This document shows positions 23,280-35,142 of a stretch of DNA of 64,000 nucleotides, one piece after another. Origin of the DNA: Aspidiotus rigidus (taxonomy: Eukaryota > Arthropoda > Insecta > Hemiptera > Diaspididae); assembly GCA_035079385.1 (NCBI GenBank), contig JAVHKY010000003.1, forward strand, positions 27,109,501 to 27,173,500, given 5' to 3'. Within the stretch, counting starts at the first letter, position 1; every line of letters begins with the position of its first letter. The notes under the pieces are model-generated. The model saw only the letters and a program-made list of their open reading frames with translations, had not been told where the DNA came from and made no database searches. A program made the position numbers and the translations under genes.

Positions 23280-23398
23280 TGAGTCTATGTGCTCCTCTGG
23301 GATGAGGACAATATATCCTGAAAGTTTGAAAGCGATCGGCCCAGTAGTTCTCGAGTTATAAACGGACAGGACGACGGACAAACTTTCTGCTTTATATA
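23280..23398 (-). repeat. Single copy of the GACCGATCGC/TTTCAGGATAT repeat
   Basis: On the minus strand it reads CTCGAGAACTACTGGGCCGA, then CGCTTTCAAACTTTCAGGAT, matching the 305-bp repeat core at 9463, 9767 and 10620. It ends at CTTTATATATTAGAT on the plus strand, against the 45-bp units of the composite. Confidence 0.6.
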
Positions 23399-23772
23399 TT
23401 AGATAGGAGGGGGACTTGTAAAAATGTCGACTCTCGAGCTATATATGATATGAAAGGGACTTGGAAATAATTTCAACTCTCGAGCTATATATGATAGGTG
23501 GAGGACTTGTAAAAATGTCGACTCTCGAGCCATATATGATATGAAAGGGACTTGGAAAAATTTCAACTCTCGAGCTATCATATATAGTGGAGATTCGAGA
23601 AAAATTTAGTTTCTTAAACTATATTATACTAGGCTTATAGTAGGTCTGGGCCTTCTACACACTAGCTTTATCTAGGTCTAGGCTTCCTTGAATTTTCAAT
23701 ACCAAATCCCATTTGATTCATAAAACAGGTTCCCTGCGTTCCTCGTTTAACTTCGTTAAGGAAGCCGTCGTT

Positions 23773-24061
23773 GTTCTCTTGCGCAGCTCTCGAAAATATC
23801 CGGCTTCACCATTCTTATCTCTCCAGCATGCATCACCATCTCCCTCTTAAAGAATCATGGACAAATCATAAGCACAATGAACTATCTTTGATCCACGTAC
23901 TACAACAAGACCCTCTATGTCCATTTTCCCTATATGCCCACTCCAAGCCAGTTGCAAAACTCGTTAATTTAGAAAAAAAAAAGGATTAGGTACCCCACAC
24001 GGGCACTGCAACTTTACACGAATTTTCCCAATCTATCTAAATAACAAAAGAACAGAAACAG
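23773..24061. other. Unassigned
   Basis: A 72-aa ORF (23771-23989) with several His and Cys residues could be a LINE 3' coding relic, but no motif is firm. It abuts end A. Confidence 0.3.
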
Positions 24062-24805
24062 CAGATACCATGGGAACCCTGACAGGCTGAAGGCTGCAAT
24101 TATAGTGTGGAAAAAGGCAATGAGACCGTCAACTATTTGGACCTCACACTAGAGGACAACAGGATAGAATAGCAAATCTACAGGCAGCCAACGCACACCG
24201 ATACCATCATCCCCAACAATTCCTATCACCATCCCAAGCACAAGTTAGCGACGATTCAGAACTACTGCTACCGAGCAATTTCTATCCTAAAGAACAATGA
24301 AGCAAGAGGAAAGAAATCGTGATGGTAAAGCAGATCGCAGCAGGTAAAAGCTACCCTCGAGGTGTGGTTGAGGGAGTCCTTGGAAAATGGAAGCAGAGAA
24401 GGAAACTAGTGACCGCACTCGTACTCCAGATCAGTACCACACATGGGAAGTTGAAAGGTGTTGAATGGTCATGATATGAGCATCCATTACAACCCATCCT
24501 TGATGAAAAGGATAAACAATGACCAAAACGGGGTAAGGGAAGCTTGAGCGGAGTGTACAAACTCAGTTGCAAACAGTTCGGATGCGTCGATATTGGTAAG
24601 ACTGCGAGAAAGTTCGACATCCGATGATAGCCTTATTAAACTATAAGAACTAATGTTTGAGAACTTGTTCTTTAGTAGCGATACAACTGACGTTAGAGCA
24701 GCACCCGAAAGTACTCTTGTAAGCTAAATAACGTACACTTGGGATCTTTTTAGTTTTCAGTGCCCTACTTACATCTCATCACACTCAATATGAGAGTTTC
24801 GATGA
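24062..24805 (+). pseudogene. Decayed PLE copy with internal deletion, first family
   Basis: Begins with a match to 53080-53096 (CAGATACCATGGGAACC), then jumps by deletion to the segment after YVDD (GTGGAAAAAGGCAATGAGAC). It continues through the PTHTDTIIPN-like and YCYRAISI stretches to the GIY-YIG start near 24545-24620. The endonuclease core is deleted. The 3' non-coding end, including a damaged hammerhead region (24680-24725) and the extreme 3' tail (CCTACTTACATCTCATCACA), reaches 24805. The tail matches 54525-54560 of the intact copy, which helped set the true 3' end of the family. Confidence 0.82.
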
Positions 24806-26519
24806 TTATGTATTGAGGCGACACGCCCATCAAGAAATCTTCAGCAAGATGAGTCTCTTATTTAAGCTTTCTACTCAGCCGTGACCCTTTATAGAAATCT
24901 GAGCTTGAATTTTTTCAAATCTCTTGATATAACACGTCACGATCCAGACTCAGAAACTCTGGTGACCGCAGCTCAAAATTTCTCCTTCACGTAGAATTTT
25001 TTTTGAACCCGTTTTGTCAATAGAGTGCCTAAGCCTTCGCTTTCTTAACAGAGCCCGGAACTTGTCTCTTGAGGAATGTAATCGTCGCAGAAGCAACAGC
25101 ATAAGATTCCTCACTCCATAAGATGGATGGAGAAAAGTTGACCTATTTTTCTTCTCCTCTGCAGCTGAGCTCATCAATCTAGCGCTACCGTCGTTCAAAA
25201 GAGACGTACGACTTCGATCGATAACAAGAATAATTTCGATATCACTCGGACCAACCTTCAATAAATCCAGATTTATTAACAGCTTTTGATGGAAATCGTA
25301 CCTTCGCTTGCCGCAAAGAGAAACGACGGTGTATCATGGATGACTAAACGACAATTAACCTGTAAGAGTTTCGTATTCGTATTTTCCTTATAACCTACGC
25401 ACTAATACTTCAAAAAGGCTCGTAAACAAAGGCGAAAACCCATTTAATTGGAATACAATCGTCTTTTATGTGAAAATTATGGAGCTATGGTACAAATATA
25501 TATACACGTATATAAAGCACCAATAGGTACAGTACATTAAGCGCCACAAAACACGCAAAAGTAACGATGAAAATGCCGACAAGGCGGAAAATTGCTGCAA
25601 AACAACAATTTAAAACGAACCTATAGGTATCGTATCTATAAAAGGTGCGATTTTGAAATATCGCTTCGGGAAAATATAGCACACCGAGGTATACTACAAG
25701 CAAGGTGTACCCCGGTTGTATATCGGATGCGTTTCGACTTTCGCACAATCGTAGCAACTGTTCTTCCCTTCTCGTTAATAGCGTATTATAATACAAAGTG
25801 AGAAGTTTATTTACCGGTTAGTTACGAGCTCATAAAATAACCAGTAAATAATAGTGTGCAGCACGAGTTGCTACGCCTCCAAAGATGCTCGAGACCGCGA
25901 TTCGTATTTTACCTCCTTAATGACTTCAACCATTTCTATAACGCGTGAGCGCACAGGTGGACGGAAGAAAACGTTTCTCTCGGAGAAATAAAATTTAACC
26001 GTGAGAAAAGCTATCTTGTTTCTAGTCCCAAGGTCGCTCGAAAATAATAGATAGTTGGTGTATGTATACTTGCGAAATGGTAACCAAGTTCCTTATAAAA
26101 AGTGGAATTCAGGGATTGATATGTCTCAATTTTTCTCATATATTTACCAAGTTTGTGTCATTGGGGAGGTCAATCAAGGATTAATTGAAAACAGAAAAGT
26201 GCGGCAGTCAATCAATGGTTTAGAACTTCCAAGCATGTACCGAAGAATTTCTTTTGACAAATTTGCGCGCTTGGTGACCGATTTTCATAAACTTATTCGT
26301 CTGTACACAAGGACATCCGTAATCCTAGATAAGTAATACGAATAAAGTGCATAGGGATTTAGAACAAAAAAATTGTCAGAAAGCTGGATTAATGAGATTG
26401 TCAACCTTTGGGCAGTATACGCAGTTTTAGCGTTCAAAAATATTTCGACAACTTGATAATACTCGTAATTGATCCGAATGGCTTATTAAAATCAATTAAT
26501 CAAATCAAAATTGAAAAAT
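24806..26519. other. No supported gene
   Basis: About 1.7 kb. Minus-strand ORFs of 103 aa at 24950-25261 and 25485-25796 and a 93-aa plus-strand ORF at 26055-26336 show no recognisable motif. These could be unique host sequence. Confidence 0.4.
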
Positions 26520-27300
26520 TTCCCATAAAACAAAGTCCTTACTCGCCTCAAAACGGTCTTTCGTCTTTCAACACTGTATCCCTCTTCATTTCACTTCGTC
26601 TGCCCGTCATCTACTCTAAAATTTGGACCTACTTTCTCACCTTGAGTCACTCCTCTCCTTCTCACCCTCTTTCTCTTTTAAGTAACCGGAGCACAATTCT
26701 TCCTCAAGAAGAGGTCCTTCAGTTTTAATGCTGATTAACGCTAATTTCTGTTCACATACGAGTAAATGGACTACTGGCAACGAAACCACCCTTACTGGGA
26801 ATCTCGCACTACCACTACTACAAGCCGTAAGCTGTGTCAATCTATAAACACCATCAACGCATCATACCCTTCTAATGACAAGCCAATATATTGACCCAGC
26901 GACCGTAATAAAATACCAAACTGCATCAACTTCTCTATTTCACGTACAATTTTAACTAACTATCAATAATGTCGATGACCTTTCATCAAACTCTTAACCA
27001 TAGTACCTCCCGCAAACAACTTTCGTTTGAACTCCCAAAAAATTCTCTGGTTGGGAAGCCTTCCGTGAAGGAGTGAGCAAAAATGAAAAATATCCTCCGA
27101 GGATGTTTAAAAAGTACATTCCTTCACCAAGCTACTTCAGCAAGAAACTAAATCAGCAACACTTGCAGATATTCCAGGGCCTCACAATTATTCAAGTTAG
27201 CCCAATGAAATTGTGGAACTTGTCAAAAACGCAGATAAGCGCGACACCCTTTCGCAACAGACTCCCTACCCTCAGCGAGCATCAAACTGCATTCAACAGT
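26520..27300 (+). pseudogene. Possible I-type LINE relic (RNase H region)
   Basis: The segment near 26715-26760 reads VLMLINANFCSHT, close to ALMLINEFSSHN of the clearer LINE relic at 36565-36605. The flanks are C-rich and T-rich like the other I-type relics here. Nothing else aligns convincingly, so the limits are arbitrary. Confidence 0.3.
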
Positions 27301-27307
27301 AAAAAAT

Positions 27308-28688
27308 AACGGCTTCCTTGACGAAGTTAAAGAAGAAACAATGGGAACCTGTTCTATGGGTCGAATTGGTTTTGCTATAAGGAATTGAAATCGAAATCTT
27401 GAAGAATCTCAAATTTTTCCGAGTCTGAGGTGTCACGGTGTATATCTTCTGATGATAGAAAATTTTTCCAACTTCCTTTCCTATCACATTTTTAGGGATA
27501 TGTATGTACTTCTTTCACTTTAAGTCAACCAATGAATAAATAAATTGGTAAAATTTCGATCGTGACGTCACAGGGTCCAAAGTCAAAACTTTTCTAAGCT
27601 CCGAGCTATAATTATGATAGAAGGAGTACTTGGACCATTTTTGCCAAGGTGTAACCTGGAGTATTTTGACGTCAGCAGATCTTGACGTCACAGGATCAAA
27701 AGTCGAAATTCTTCCCAAGTCCCTTTCCTATCATAAAACATGGTTCAAAAGTCAACATTTTTCCAACCTCCAAGCTATATGATAGAAGGAGTAGTTGGAC
27801 AATTTTTGCCAAGATGTAACCTGGAGCTGACGCCATCAGATCGTGAAATCACAGGGTCACAATACGAAATTCTTCCCAAGTCCTTTGCAAGGATGCCGTG
27901 AGGCCATTTTCTTGAAGATGATTCTTCTTAGGAAATTTAGGGGGGTCGGTTTATTCCTTTGTTCTCGTAACATTATTGCAGGACCTTTTTTTTTTTTTTT
28001 TTTTTTGCTTGTTAAATTTTTTTTTTTTTTTGGGGGGGGGGCGAAATCTTTGTAAGCTTTGGGGGATCACGGCACCCCTGCCTTGCCTATCATATAACAT
28101 GGCTCGAAAGTTGAAATTTTTCCAAGTTCTCCTTCTATTATGTATTATGGTAAGGGACCCAGAAAATTTCGCTAACCTATGAAGTCATCAGATCGTGAAG
28201 TCACAGGGTCACAAGTCGAAATTCTTCCCAAGTCCCTTGCAGGGATGCCGTGAGGCCATTTTCTTGAAGATGATTCTTCGTAGGAAATTTAGGGGGCGGT
28301 TTTTTCCTTTGTTCTCGTAACATTATTGGAGGGGCTTTTTTTTTGGGGGGGGGCGAAATCTTTGTAAGCTTTGGGGGATCACGGCACCCCTGCCTTGCCT
28401 ATCATATAACATGACTCGAAAGTCGAAATTTTTCCAAGTTCCCCTTCTATTCTGTATTATGGCAAGAGACCCAGAAAAATTCCGCTAACCTATGACGTCA
28501 GCAGATCATGACGTCACAAGGTTGAAAGTCGAAATTCTTCCCAAGTTCCTTGGACTTGGAAAAAGTCCCCCGCCAGTCAGAAAAAGACCCCAACCTATCA
28601 TATATTATTGTTCGAAAGTCGAAATTTTTCTACACGGCGTACGGCAAACTTTTCTAAAATACCCAATAGAACAGGCTCCGTATTAAAA
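27308..28688 (+). mobile_element. Older HINE-like repeat copy, A to B, with 350-bp duplication
   Basis: A diverged end A at 27308-27360 and a diverged end B closing at 28688 (ATAGAACAGGCTCCGTATTAA) bracket units related to the 45-bp repeat but longer, with GACGTCACAGGGTC words. Bases 27841-28189 are tandemly repeated from 28190, with a third start at 28504. Both copies carry long T-runs and G-runs (27986-28035; 28331-28350). Confidence 0.55.
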
Positions 28689-29219
28689 ATTGCATTTGCA
28701 AGTATAACAAAGACTCCTTCAACCATTTTATTACCACACTTGGCCCTGAAAAAACACGGATTATTCGCCACGGAAAGTGCCCAAATTGACGCAAAAATCG
28801 TTCGATTTGATTCCCCCATTGTGACGATCAAATAAAACTTGGGACGCGTTCTGCAACCATCTACCGTCAGTCGATGATGAAAATCTGCGGAAACAAGTTT
28901 CCATCATCCGATCGTCACACGACGTCGACGAGCTCAAGAACACGGGAACATTTCCGTCGCTGGGTGACGTTTTGTGTGGTTACCCGAACGTTTCGGAACG
29001 CGAAATCGTAGGATGACGAAAAGTGTAGGTGTGGCTATCTAAGAGAGTTTTGGAACACATCGAACGTCGTCCTGGTTTCAGAACACACTCCAAGGCACGT
29101 AGTGATGACGAGCACCTTCCTAGAGCAAAGGATCCAACCCACTGATTTAGCACAGACGTGAATCCAAATATCCAACTGACTGTAGAAGATGAAACCAATC
29201 TTGTGTATTCTCATCAAAA

Positions 29220-30300
29220 GAGGTCAAAAATATGATCAGTAGAAAACTGAATCCTGAAAAAGCGCCAAGCCCTGACCAAATCTCGGCTCGCATCTTGCAT
29301 GAGCTCCCTTGCAAAAGGTTACTAATGCCAACTAATTTGTACGATGCGGTACAAAGACACCGGTGTGTTTCTAAACCGTGGCGACTGATCGAGATATTAT
29401 GATACCAAAATCAGATGAACCTTCGGAAGAATGTAGTTCATTCCGACCCATATCACTCTTCTCCCAGAGATATCTAAGCTATTTGATTAGTTGTACGCCC
29501 TGCACCTCATGAAACTCTCGAAGATAAACAACTGATCCTCAGCCACCAATTTTGATCCTAAGTCAAACACTCTATTGTTTAACGAGTACACCAAGTCGAT
29601 GCAACTATAAGGCAGGCCCTTGAGGAGAAAAAATCTCGCCCAGATGATGATCAAGCCCTTGACAGAGTCTGAATACCAGGGCTCTTGCATAAGGTTCTTC
29701 GGCACAGATTGTGAAGATCCTGACGTCGTACCTCAGTGATATGCCATTGAAAAGCCAGTTGTACTTCCTTTACATTTTTGGTATTTCAGTACAAATTAAG
29801 ACTACACTTGCTACTTCTGCAGATGATTCTGCAGTACTATAAACAGCAGTCATTGAAATAGTCAATTGGACCACTAGAAGGAAAATCAAGATAAACGCAA
29901 GGAGGACAGTGCGAGTTGACGTTGCACTACGCGCCCATTGATATGACTCATTAATCATTAATAATATACCTGTCCAGCTGGCTGAAAAGGCTCACTATTT
30001 AGGTTCACATCTGGATGGCGTAAGTTGAACTGATGGAGAACTCACATTCAAAAAAAGAGAGAACAACATAAAAAATGCACTGGCTGATCCACGCCAAGAA
30101 TCATCTTTCGCTTACAATCAAAAAGTTGCTTTGCATTATGGTATTGCGGCCAATCTGGATGTATGGCACCTTAGCAGCGAAAAGCAACATCCAAATTCGG
30201 GAACATTATTCTTCACAAAATCACAGAGGCTCCAAAGTAATGACGAGGTTTCATATCGTAAACAAATCTCAGACAAAAATGTTGACGTACCAAATATAAC
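29220..30300 (+). pseudogene. Jockey-type LINE reverse transcriptase relic
   Basis: Broken frames show ordered RT motifs. NPEKAPSPDQISARIL is at about 29247-29300, SFRPISL at 29440-29460, HQF-then-SKHSIV near 29545-29580, DRV-IPGLLHKV near 29655-29695, and ADDSAVL, the catalytic ADD motif, at 29819-29840. The thumb LLCIMVLRPIWMYG-TLAAKS lies at 30130-30190. Several stops and frameshifts separate them. This order is that of Jockey-clade non-LTR reverse transcriptases. The endonuclease part upstream (about 28700-29220) is not recognisable. The element is inactive. Confidence 0.75.
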
Positions 30301-32219
30301 TTTCTAAGACAGAAAATATGAGTTGATTATGAGTTGCTGTATAAGGCGATAAATGACATACGTATGTGCCAAATTTAAGCTGTCCCCTATTAAGTCCGTA
30401 CTGATACAATTTTTTAATCGGATATGATTGGAATAATAATAAGAAATTTTTTAAAACTGGATATTGGGTACATACATCGTTTTGTCAGGCACTGCAATCG
30501 CGAACTTACAACCAGGATCCAGAAATACAATGGGGCGCCAACGGTCCCAACATCCATAGGAATAGCTCGAAAGTCGACAATTTGATTATGAAATAACGAA
30601 AAACGCATAAATTCTTGTTCCCAACTAGTGGGGTGTGAATCTAAGACTTCTGCCAAAACCACTCCGTCACTCGAGCTCAAGGGTGCTGTAACCGAGTGGA
30701 CGCATCTAAGAATTGGGGGGGGGTCGGGTTAATGAGTTATTTTATGCGAGTCTAAAATTAATATTATTCAGGAAGATAAAATTCCTTTAAAGGTTTTCTT
30801 TCAATATAGACAAATAAGATCACAAAAGAGTGAATTCAAAACCTGTAATTTACATAATGTAAGAAGAGAGCGAAAGGTGAAATTTGATTTTCCAGTTTAT
30901 TCTTATCGTCGTTGCTTGGCTCATCATTCATTCAGCACGCGCAATCAAAATTATGCTCCACCTCAAATTCGAAGTTTTTTCTACACAGTGTTTTGGAAAG
31001 AAAGACTGAAAGGTACGCATCCGCATCCAATCATTATTCGCAGGTAAAAATAATAGAATACCGAGGAAATTATTTTTCCGCGAATTCTTCGTGATATTAA
31101 ATTAGCGTGCCGGCTGGATACTACGCGCGCAAAAGATAATAAAAATGCGTAAACCTTTTTTCGATAGAAATTATGCGTATTAAGCGGTGATTTAAATGAA
31201 AGTTTACGGAATAGGTATCCGGTGGGCGAGAGGGAAAAACAAAATACCGCCGGTGAAATATTGTCGAGCGCGTCTAGAGCTTCCTCTCTTCACCATGTTG
31301 CGAGAAAACATTTCCGTTCTACAAATATCAAATCTTTTTCCGGAAAAAAGAGCCGCTTTTCCATTTTGAAATCTTCTATTGTACAAATTGTCGGATGATG
31401 AAAGAATCGTGTCAGTTCGGTTGTTTTCCACTTTTCATCGGCCGCGCGATCGAATTTCTCTCGCGTAAACGATCGAAATCAAGTTTTTCCCCCCATTTTC
31501 TTTACATAGTTTCTGTTTATTTTTTTGTTGACCTCCTCTTCCTTCTCTCGGACGGCTCGACGTTCGAATGTAATTTAGCAGCTGACTCGAAAACAAACGT
31601 TAATTGACGTGGACAATATTGTCCTACATGGAGAGAAGGTCGCGAGAAAAGTGTGCGCTCTGTTTTTCAGTGTTTTTCCTTCCATTAGAACGGATTCGTT
31701 TGCAGAACAATTGGCGCGAATCTCGAGTATATACGTATCGGAAGCTGTCGAGAAAATTACTGGCGGAAACGAACGGAGTATAGGTATTAGTTGTTCGTGA
31801 ACGAGTTTATTTAAAAATACGTACCTACTAGAAGGAACTGATATTTCTCTCCGGTTTATAAATGCAGGTACGATTGAATCGGAATTTTATTTAGAGAGAG
31901 CTACGCTTTTTCAATAAGGGAAGTGTGAAAAAGTAGTATCCGATTCAGAGAAACAAGTGTCTATACTGATAGTATTTGCTTGCAAGAGATATTTTTTACA
32001 TTTCTCATCATCTCTTTTTCGATCGGCATTTAAAATACATCACCTCACCGTGTTGTTGGAAACAAATTCAAAGTCGTGAAACGTGGCTAAATTGGAAGTC
32101 GTTCAATTGTCAAGTAAAAAATAGAGAAATCAATTTTCGTTGCTGACCGCCGCTCGCGATGAATTTGATCAATTTTCCTCAGTCAAAGAACGTAATTTTG
32201 TTATCTCTTGAACAGAACT
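30301..32219. other. No supported gene
   Basis: About 1.9 kb. 31200-31800 is somewhat richer in CpG and has short ORFs on both strands, none with known motifs. A G-run is at 30715-30724. Confidence 0.4.
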
Positions 32220-32221
32220 AT

Positions 32222-32431
32222 TTTTAACAGGAAACCTATTTTATGGGGGGCGTTTTGAGAAACATGCCGTGCGCAGTGCGCCGGCCAGCGAAAAACTTGG
32301 AAAAAATTTCGACTCTCGAGCCATATATGATAGGAGAGGGACTTAAAAAAATTTCGAGCCATATATGCTAGGAGGGGGACTTGGAAAAATTTCGACTCTC
32401 GAGCTATATATATGATAGGAGGGGGACTTGG
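32222..32431 (-). repeat. End B and three to four 45-bp units, cut by an inserted end A
   Basis: Inverted end B (32222-32290) and 45-bp units run into an end A in plus orientation at 32432, at an A-run in the unit GACTTGGAAAAA. This is the same junction type as at 20864/20865. Confidence 0.6.
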
Positions 32432-32797
32432 AAAAACAACGGCTTCCTTAAGGAAGTTACACGAGGAACGCTGGGAACCTGTTTTATGAGTCATATGGGA
32501 TATGGTATTGAAAATTCAGGGAAGCCTAGACCTAGATAAAGCTAGTATAAAGAAGGCCTAGACCCACCATAAGCCTGGTATAATATAGTTTGAGAGTCTA
32601 AATTTTTCTTGAACCTCGAGCTATATATGATAAGAGGGGGACGTGGAAATATGAGTCATAGTATTTCTAAGTCCCTCTCCCATCATATGGCTCGAGAGTC
32701 GAAAGTTTTCCCAGTCCCCCTCCTATCATATGAAGTTCGAGAGTCAAAATTTTTTACAAGTCCCCCTCCTATCATATATAGCTCGAGAGTCGAAATT
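32432..32797 (+). mobile_element. HINE-like repeat, end A side
   Basis: End A (32432-32492) is followed by the GCCTAGACCTAG internal segment to about 32600 and 45-bp units in mixed orientation. Its B side is obscured by the next insertion at 32798. Confidence 0.55.
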
Positions 32798-33680
32798 TTA
32801 ACAGGGAACCTGTTTTATGGGGGGCTATTTGAGAAATCTGCCGTGCGCCGTTCGCCGTGCGCCGTGCGCCGTCCAGCGAAAAACTTAGAAAAATTTCGAC
32901 CCTCGAGCCATATATGATAGGAGAGGGACTTGGAAAAATTTCGATTCTCGAGCTATATATGATAGAAGGGGGACTTAGAAAAATTTCGACTCTCGAGCTA
33001 TATATGATAGGAGGGGGACTTGGCAAAATTTCGACTCTCGAGCCATATATGATAGGAGAGGGACTTAGAAAAATTTCGACTCTCGAGCTATATATGATAG
33101 GAGGAGGACTTGGAAAAATTTCGACTCTCGAGCCATATATGATAGGAGAGGGACTTAGAAAAAATTTCGACTCTCGAGCTATAGATGATAGGAGGGGGAC
33201 TTAGAAAAATTTCGACTCTCGAGCTATATATGATAGAAGGGGGGACTTGGCAAAATTTCGACTCTCGAGCCATATATGATAGGAGAGGGACTTAGAAAAA
33301 ATTTCGACTCTCGAGCTATAGATGATAGGAGAGGGACTTGGAAAAATTTCGACTCTCGAGCTATATATGATAGGAGAGGGACTTGGAAAAATTTCGACTC
33401 TCGAGCCATAAATGATAGGAGAGGGACTTGGAAAAATTTCGACTCTCGAGCCATATATGATAGGAGAGGGACTTGGAAAAATTTCGACTCTCGAGCTATA
33501 TATGATAGAAGGGGGACTTAGAAAAATGTCGACTCTCGAGCTATATATGATAGGAGAGGGACTTAGAAAAAATTTCGACTCTCGAGCTATAGATGATAGG
33601 AGGGGGACTTAGAAAAATTTCGACTCTATAAAACAGGTTCCCTGCGTTCCTCGTTTAACTTCGTTAAGGAAGCCGTCATT
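32798..33680 (-). mobile_element. HINE-like repeat copy with 16-unit 45-bp array
   Basis: End B at 32798-32880 on the left, end A reversed at 33624-33680 on the right, and the array at 32890-33625 between them. The internal GCCTAGACC segment is absent, so end A joins the array almost directly. Confidence 0.6.
32890..33625 (+). repeat. 45-bp tandem array, about 16 copies
   Basis: Same unit as at 2632-3660. Variants GGAGAGGGACTTGG and GGAGGGGGACTTAG alternate in blocks, giving the repeated 15-residue peptides seen in all frames. Confidence 0.95.
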
Positions 33681-34601
33681 TTTCCAAGTCCCCCTCCTAT
33701 CATACATAGCTCGAGAGTCGAAATTTTTTCTATGTCCCCCTCCTATCATATATAGCTCGAGAGTCAAAATTTTTCCAAGTTTTTCGCTGGACGGCGAACG
33801 GCGAACGGCGCACGGCAAATTTCTCAAAAAGCCCCCCATAAAACAGGTTCCCTGTTAACTCGAGCTATATATGATAGGAGGGGGACTTGGAAAAATTTCG
33901 ACTCTCGAGCCATATATGATAGGAGAGGGACTTAGAAAAAATTTCGACTCTCGAGCTATAGATGATAGGAGAGGGACTTGGAAAAATTTCGACTCTCGAG
34001 CTATATATGATAGAAGGGGGGACTTGGCAAAATTTCGACTCTCGAGCCATATATGATAGGAGAGGGACTTGGAAAAATTTCGACTCTCGAGCCATAAATG
34101 ATAGGAGAGGGACTTGGAAAAATTTCGACTCTCGAGCCATATATGATAGGAGAGGGACTTGGAAAAATTTCGACTCTCGAGCTATATATGATAGAAGGGG
34201 GACTTAGAAAAATGTCGACTCTCGAGCTATATATGATAGGAGAGGGACTTAGAAAAAATGTCGACTCTCGAGCTATAGATGATAGGAGGGGGACTTAGAA
34301 AAATTTCGACTCTATAAAACAGGTTCCCTGCGTTCCTCGTTTAACTTCGTTAAGGAAGCCGTCATTTTTCCAAGTCCCCCTCCTATCATACATAGCTCGA
34401 GAGTCGAAATTTTTTCTATGTCCCCCTCCTATCATATATAGCTCGAGAGTCAAAATTTTTCCAAGTTTTTCGCTGGACGGCGAACGGCGAACGGCGCACG
34501 GCAAATTTCTCAAAAAGCCCCCCATAAAACAGGTTCCCTGTTAACTCGAGCTATATATGATAGGAGGGGGACTTGGAAAAATTTCGACTCTCGAGCTATA
34601 T
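33380..34601 (+). repeat. Tandem segmental duplication, offset 686 bp
   Basis: 33380-33915 recurs at 34066-34601 almost without change. The two minus-strand 76-aa frames at 33609-33839 and 34295-34525 are identical. The unit contains 45-bp repeats, a reversed end A, further repeats and an end B, so a whole composite block was duplicated, probably by unequal exchange in the array. Confidence 0.85.
33860..34306 (+). repeat. 45-bp tandem array, about 10 copies
   Basis: Second array in the duplicated block; starts after end B at 33858 and ends at the reversed end A at 34311. Confidence 0.93.
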
Positions 34602-34815
34602 ATGAAATGAAAGGGATTGGAAAAATTCCGATTCGAGAAAAATTTAGACTCTCAAACTATGTTATACTATGCTTATAGTAGGTCCAGGCCTTCTTTATAC
34701 TAGCTTTATCTAGGTCTAGGCTTCTTTGAATTTTCAATACCAAATCCCATTTGACTCATAAAACAGGTTCCCTGCGTTCCTCGTTTAACTTCGTTAAGGA
34801 AGCCGTCGTTTTTAC
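34550..34815 (-). mobile_element. HINE-like repeat, end A side with full internal segment
   Basis: Two decayed 45-bp units at 34550-34640, then the reversed GCCTAGACC/AAAGCTAG segment (34660-34720) and end A (34755-34815). Confidence 0.6.
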
Positions 34816-34965
34816 ATGAACCGTCACAATGACATTTACATATAGATACTCGAGATAGGTAATGAGAAATTTGACGCGAGTGACTATGCTGGGCAATCAC
34901 GGCTAGTCAGGATATTGAAGGTATGGTGATTCAGTTCATGTTTGCAATGGCTCTTCTCTCATCTC

Positions 34966-35134
34966 CAGTACCTGATTTAGGCATAGGCAACATAGGCGCG
35001 TGCCTAGAGCGACAAAATTTTAGGGGCGGCAAAATTGTCGAAGAAGGGAAAATTTTTTTTCAATTCCGATAACATACATGAGGGCGGCAGGACGTTTTTT
35101 GCCCAGGGCGGTCAATGAGTTAAATCCGGCACTG
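34966..35134. mobile_element. hAT-like MITE, 169 bp
   Basis: Ends CAGTACCTGATTTA and TAAATCCGGCACTG are imperfect 14-bp inverted repeats. The flanks CTCATCTC (34958-34965) and CTCATGTC (35135-35142) are an 8-bp target duplication with one change, as expected for hAT. The interior has the GGGCGGCA-type stretch common in such elements. No coding capacity. Confidence 0.75.
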
Positions 35135-35142
35135 CTCATGTC

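Larger units (their letters stand above)
20865..23772. mobile_element. 2.9-kb fold-back composite with ~340-bp inverted ends
   Basis: The left end (20865-21205) and right end (reverse complement of about 23400-23772) match along end A, the GCCTAGACC internal segment and several 45-bp units, with small differences. Both outer tips are end A. The interior holds a second palindrome (21205-21610), a Tigger element and about 700 bp of other DNA. It may be a composite produced by two oppositely oriented insertions, or a fold-back element that moves as a unit. No convincing target duplication was seen. Confidence 0.6.

Noticed and set aside
32857..33521. Long ORFs with 15-residue peptide repeats (STLELYMIGGGL and NFDSRAIYDRRGT types)
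   Set aside because: They arise because the tandem unit is 45 bp and free of stops in several frames on both strands; no start context, no non-repeat domain.
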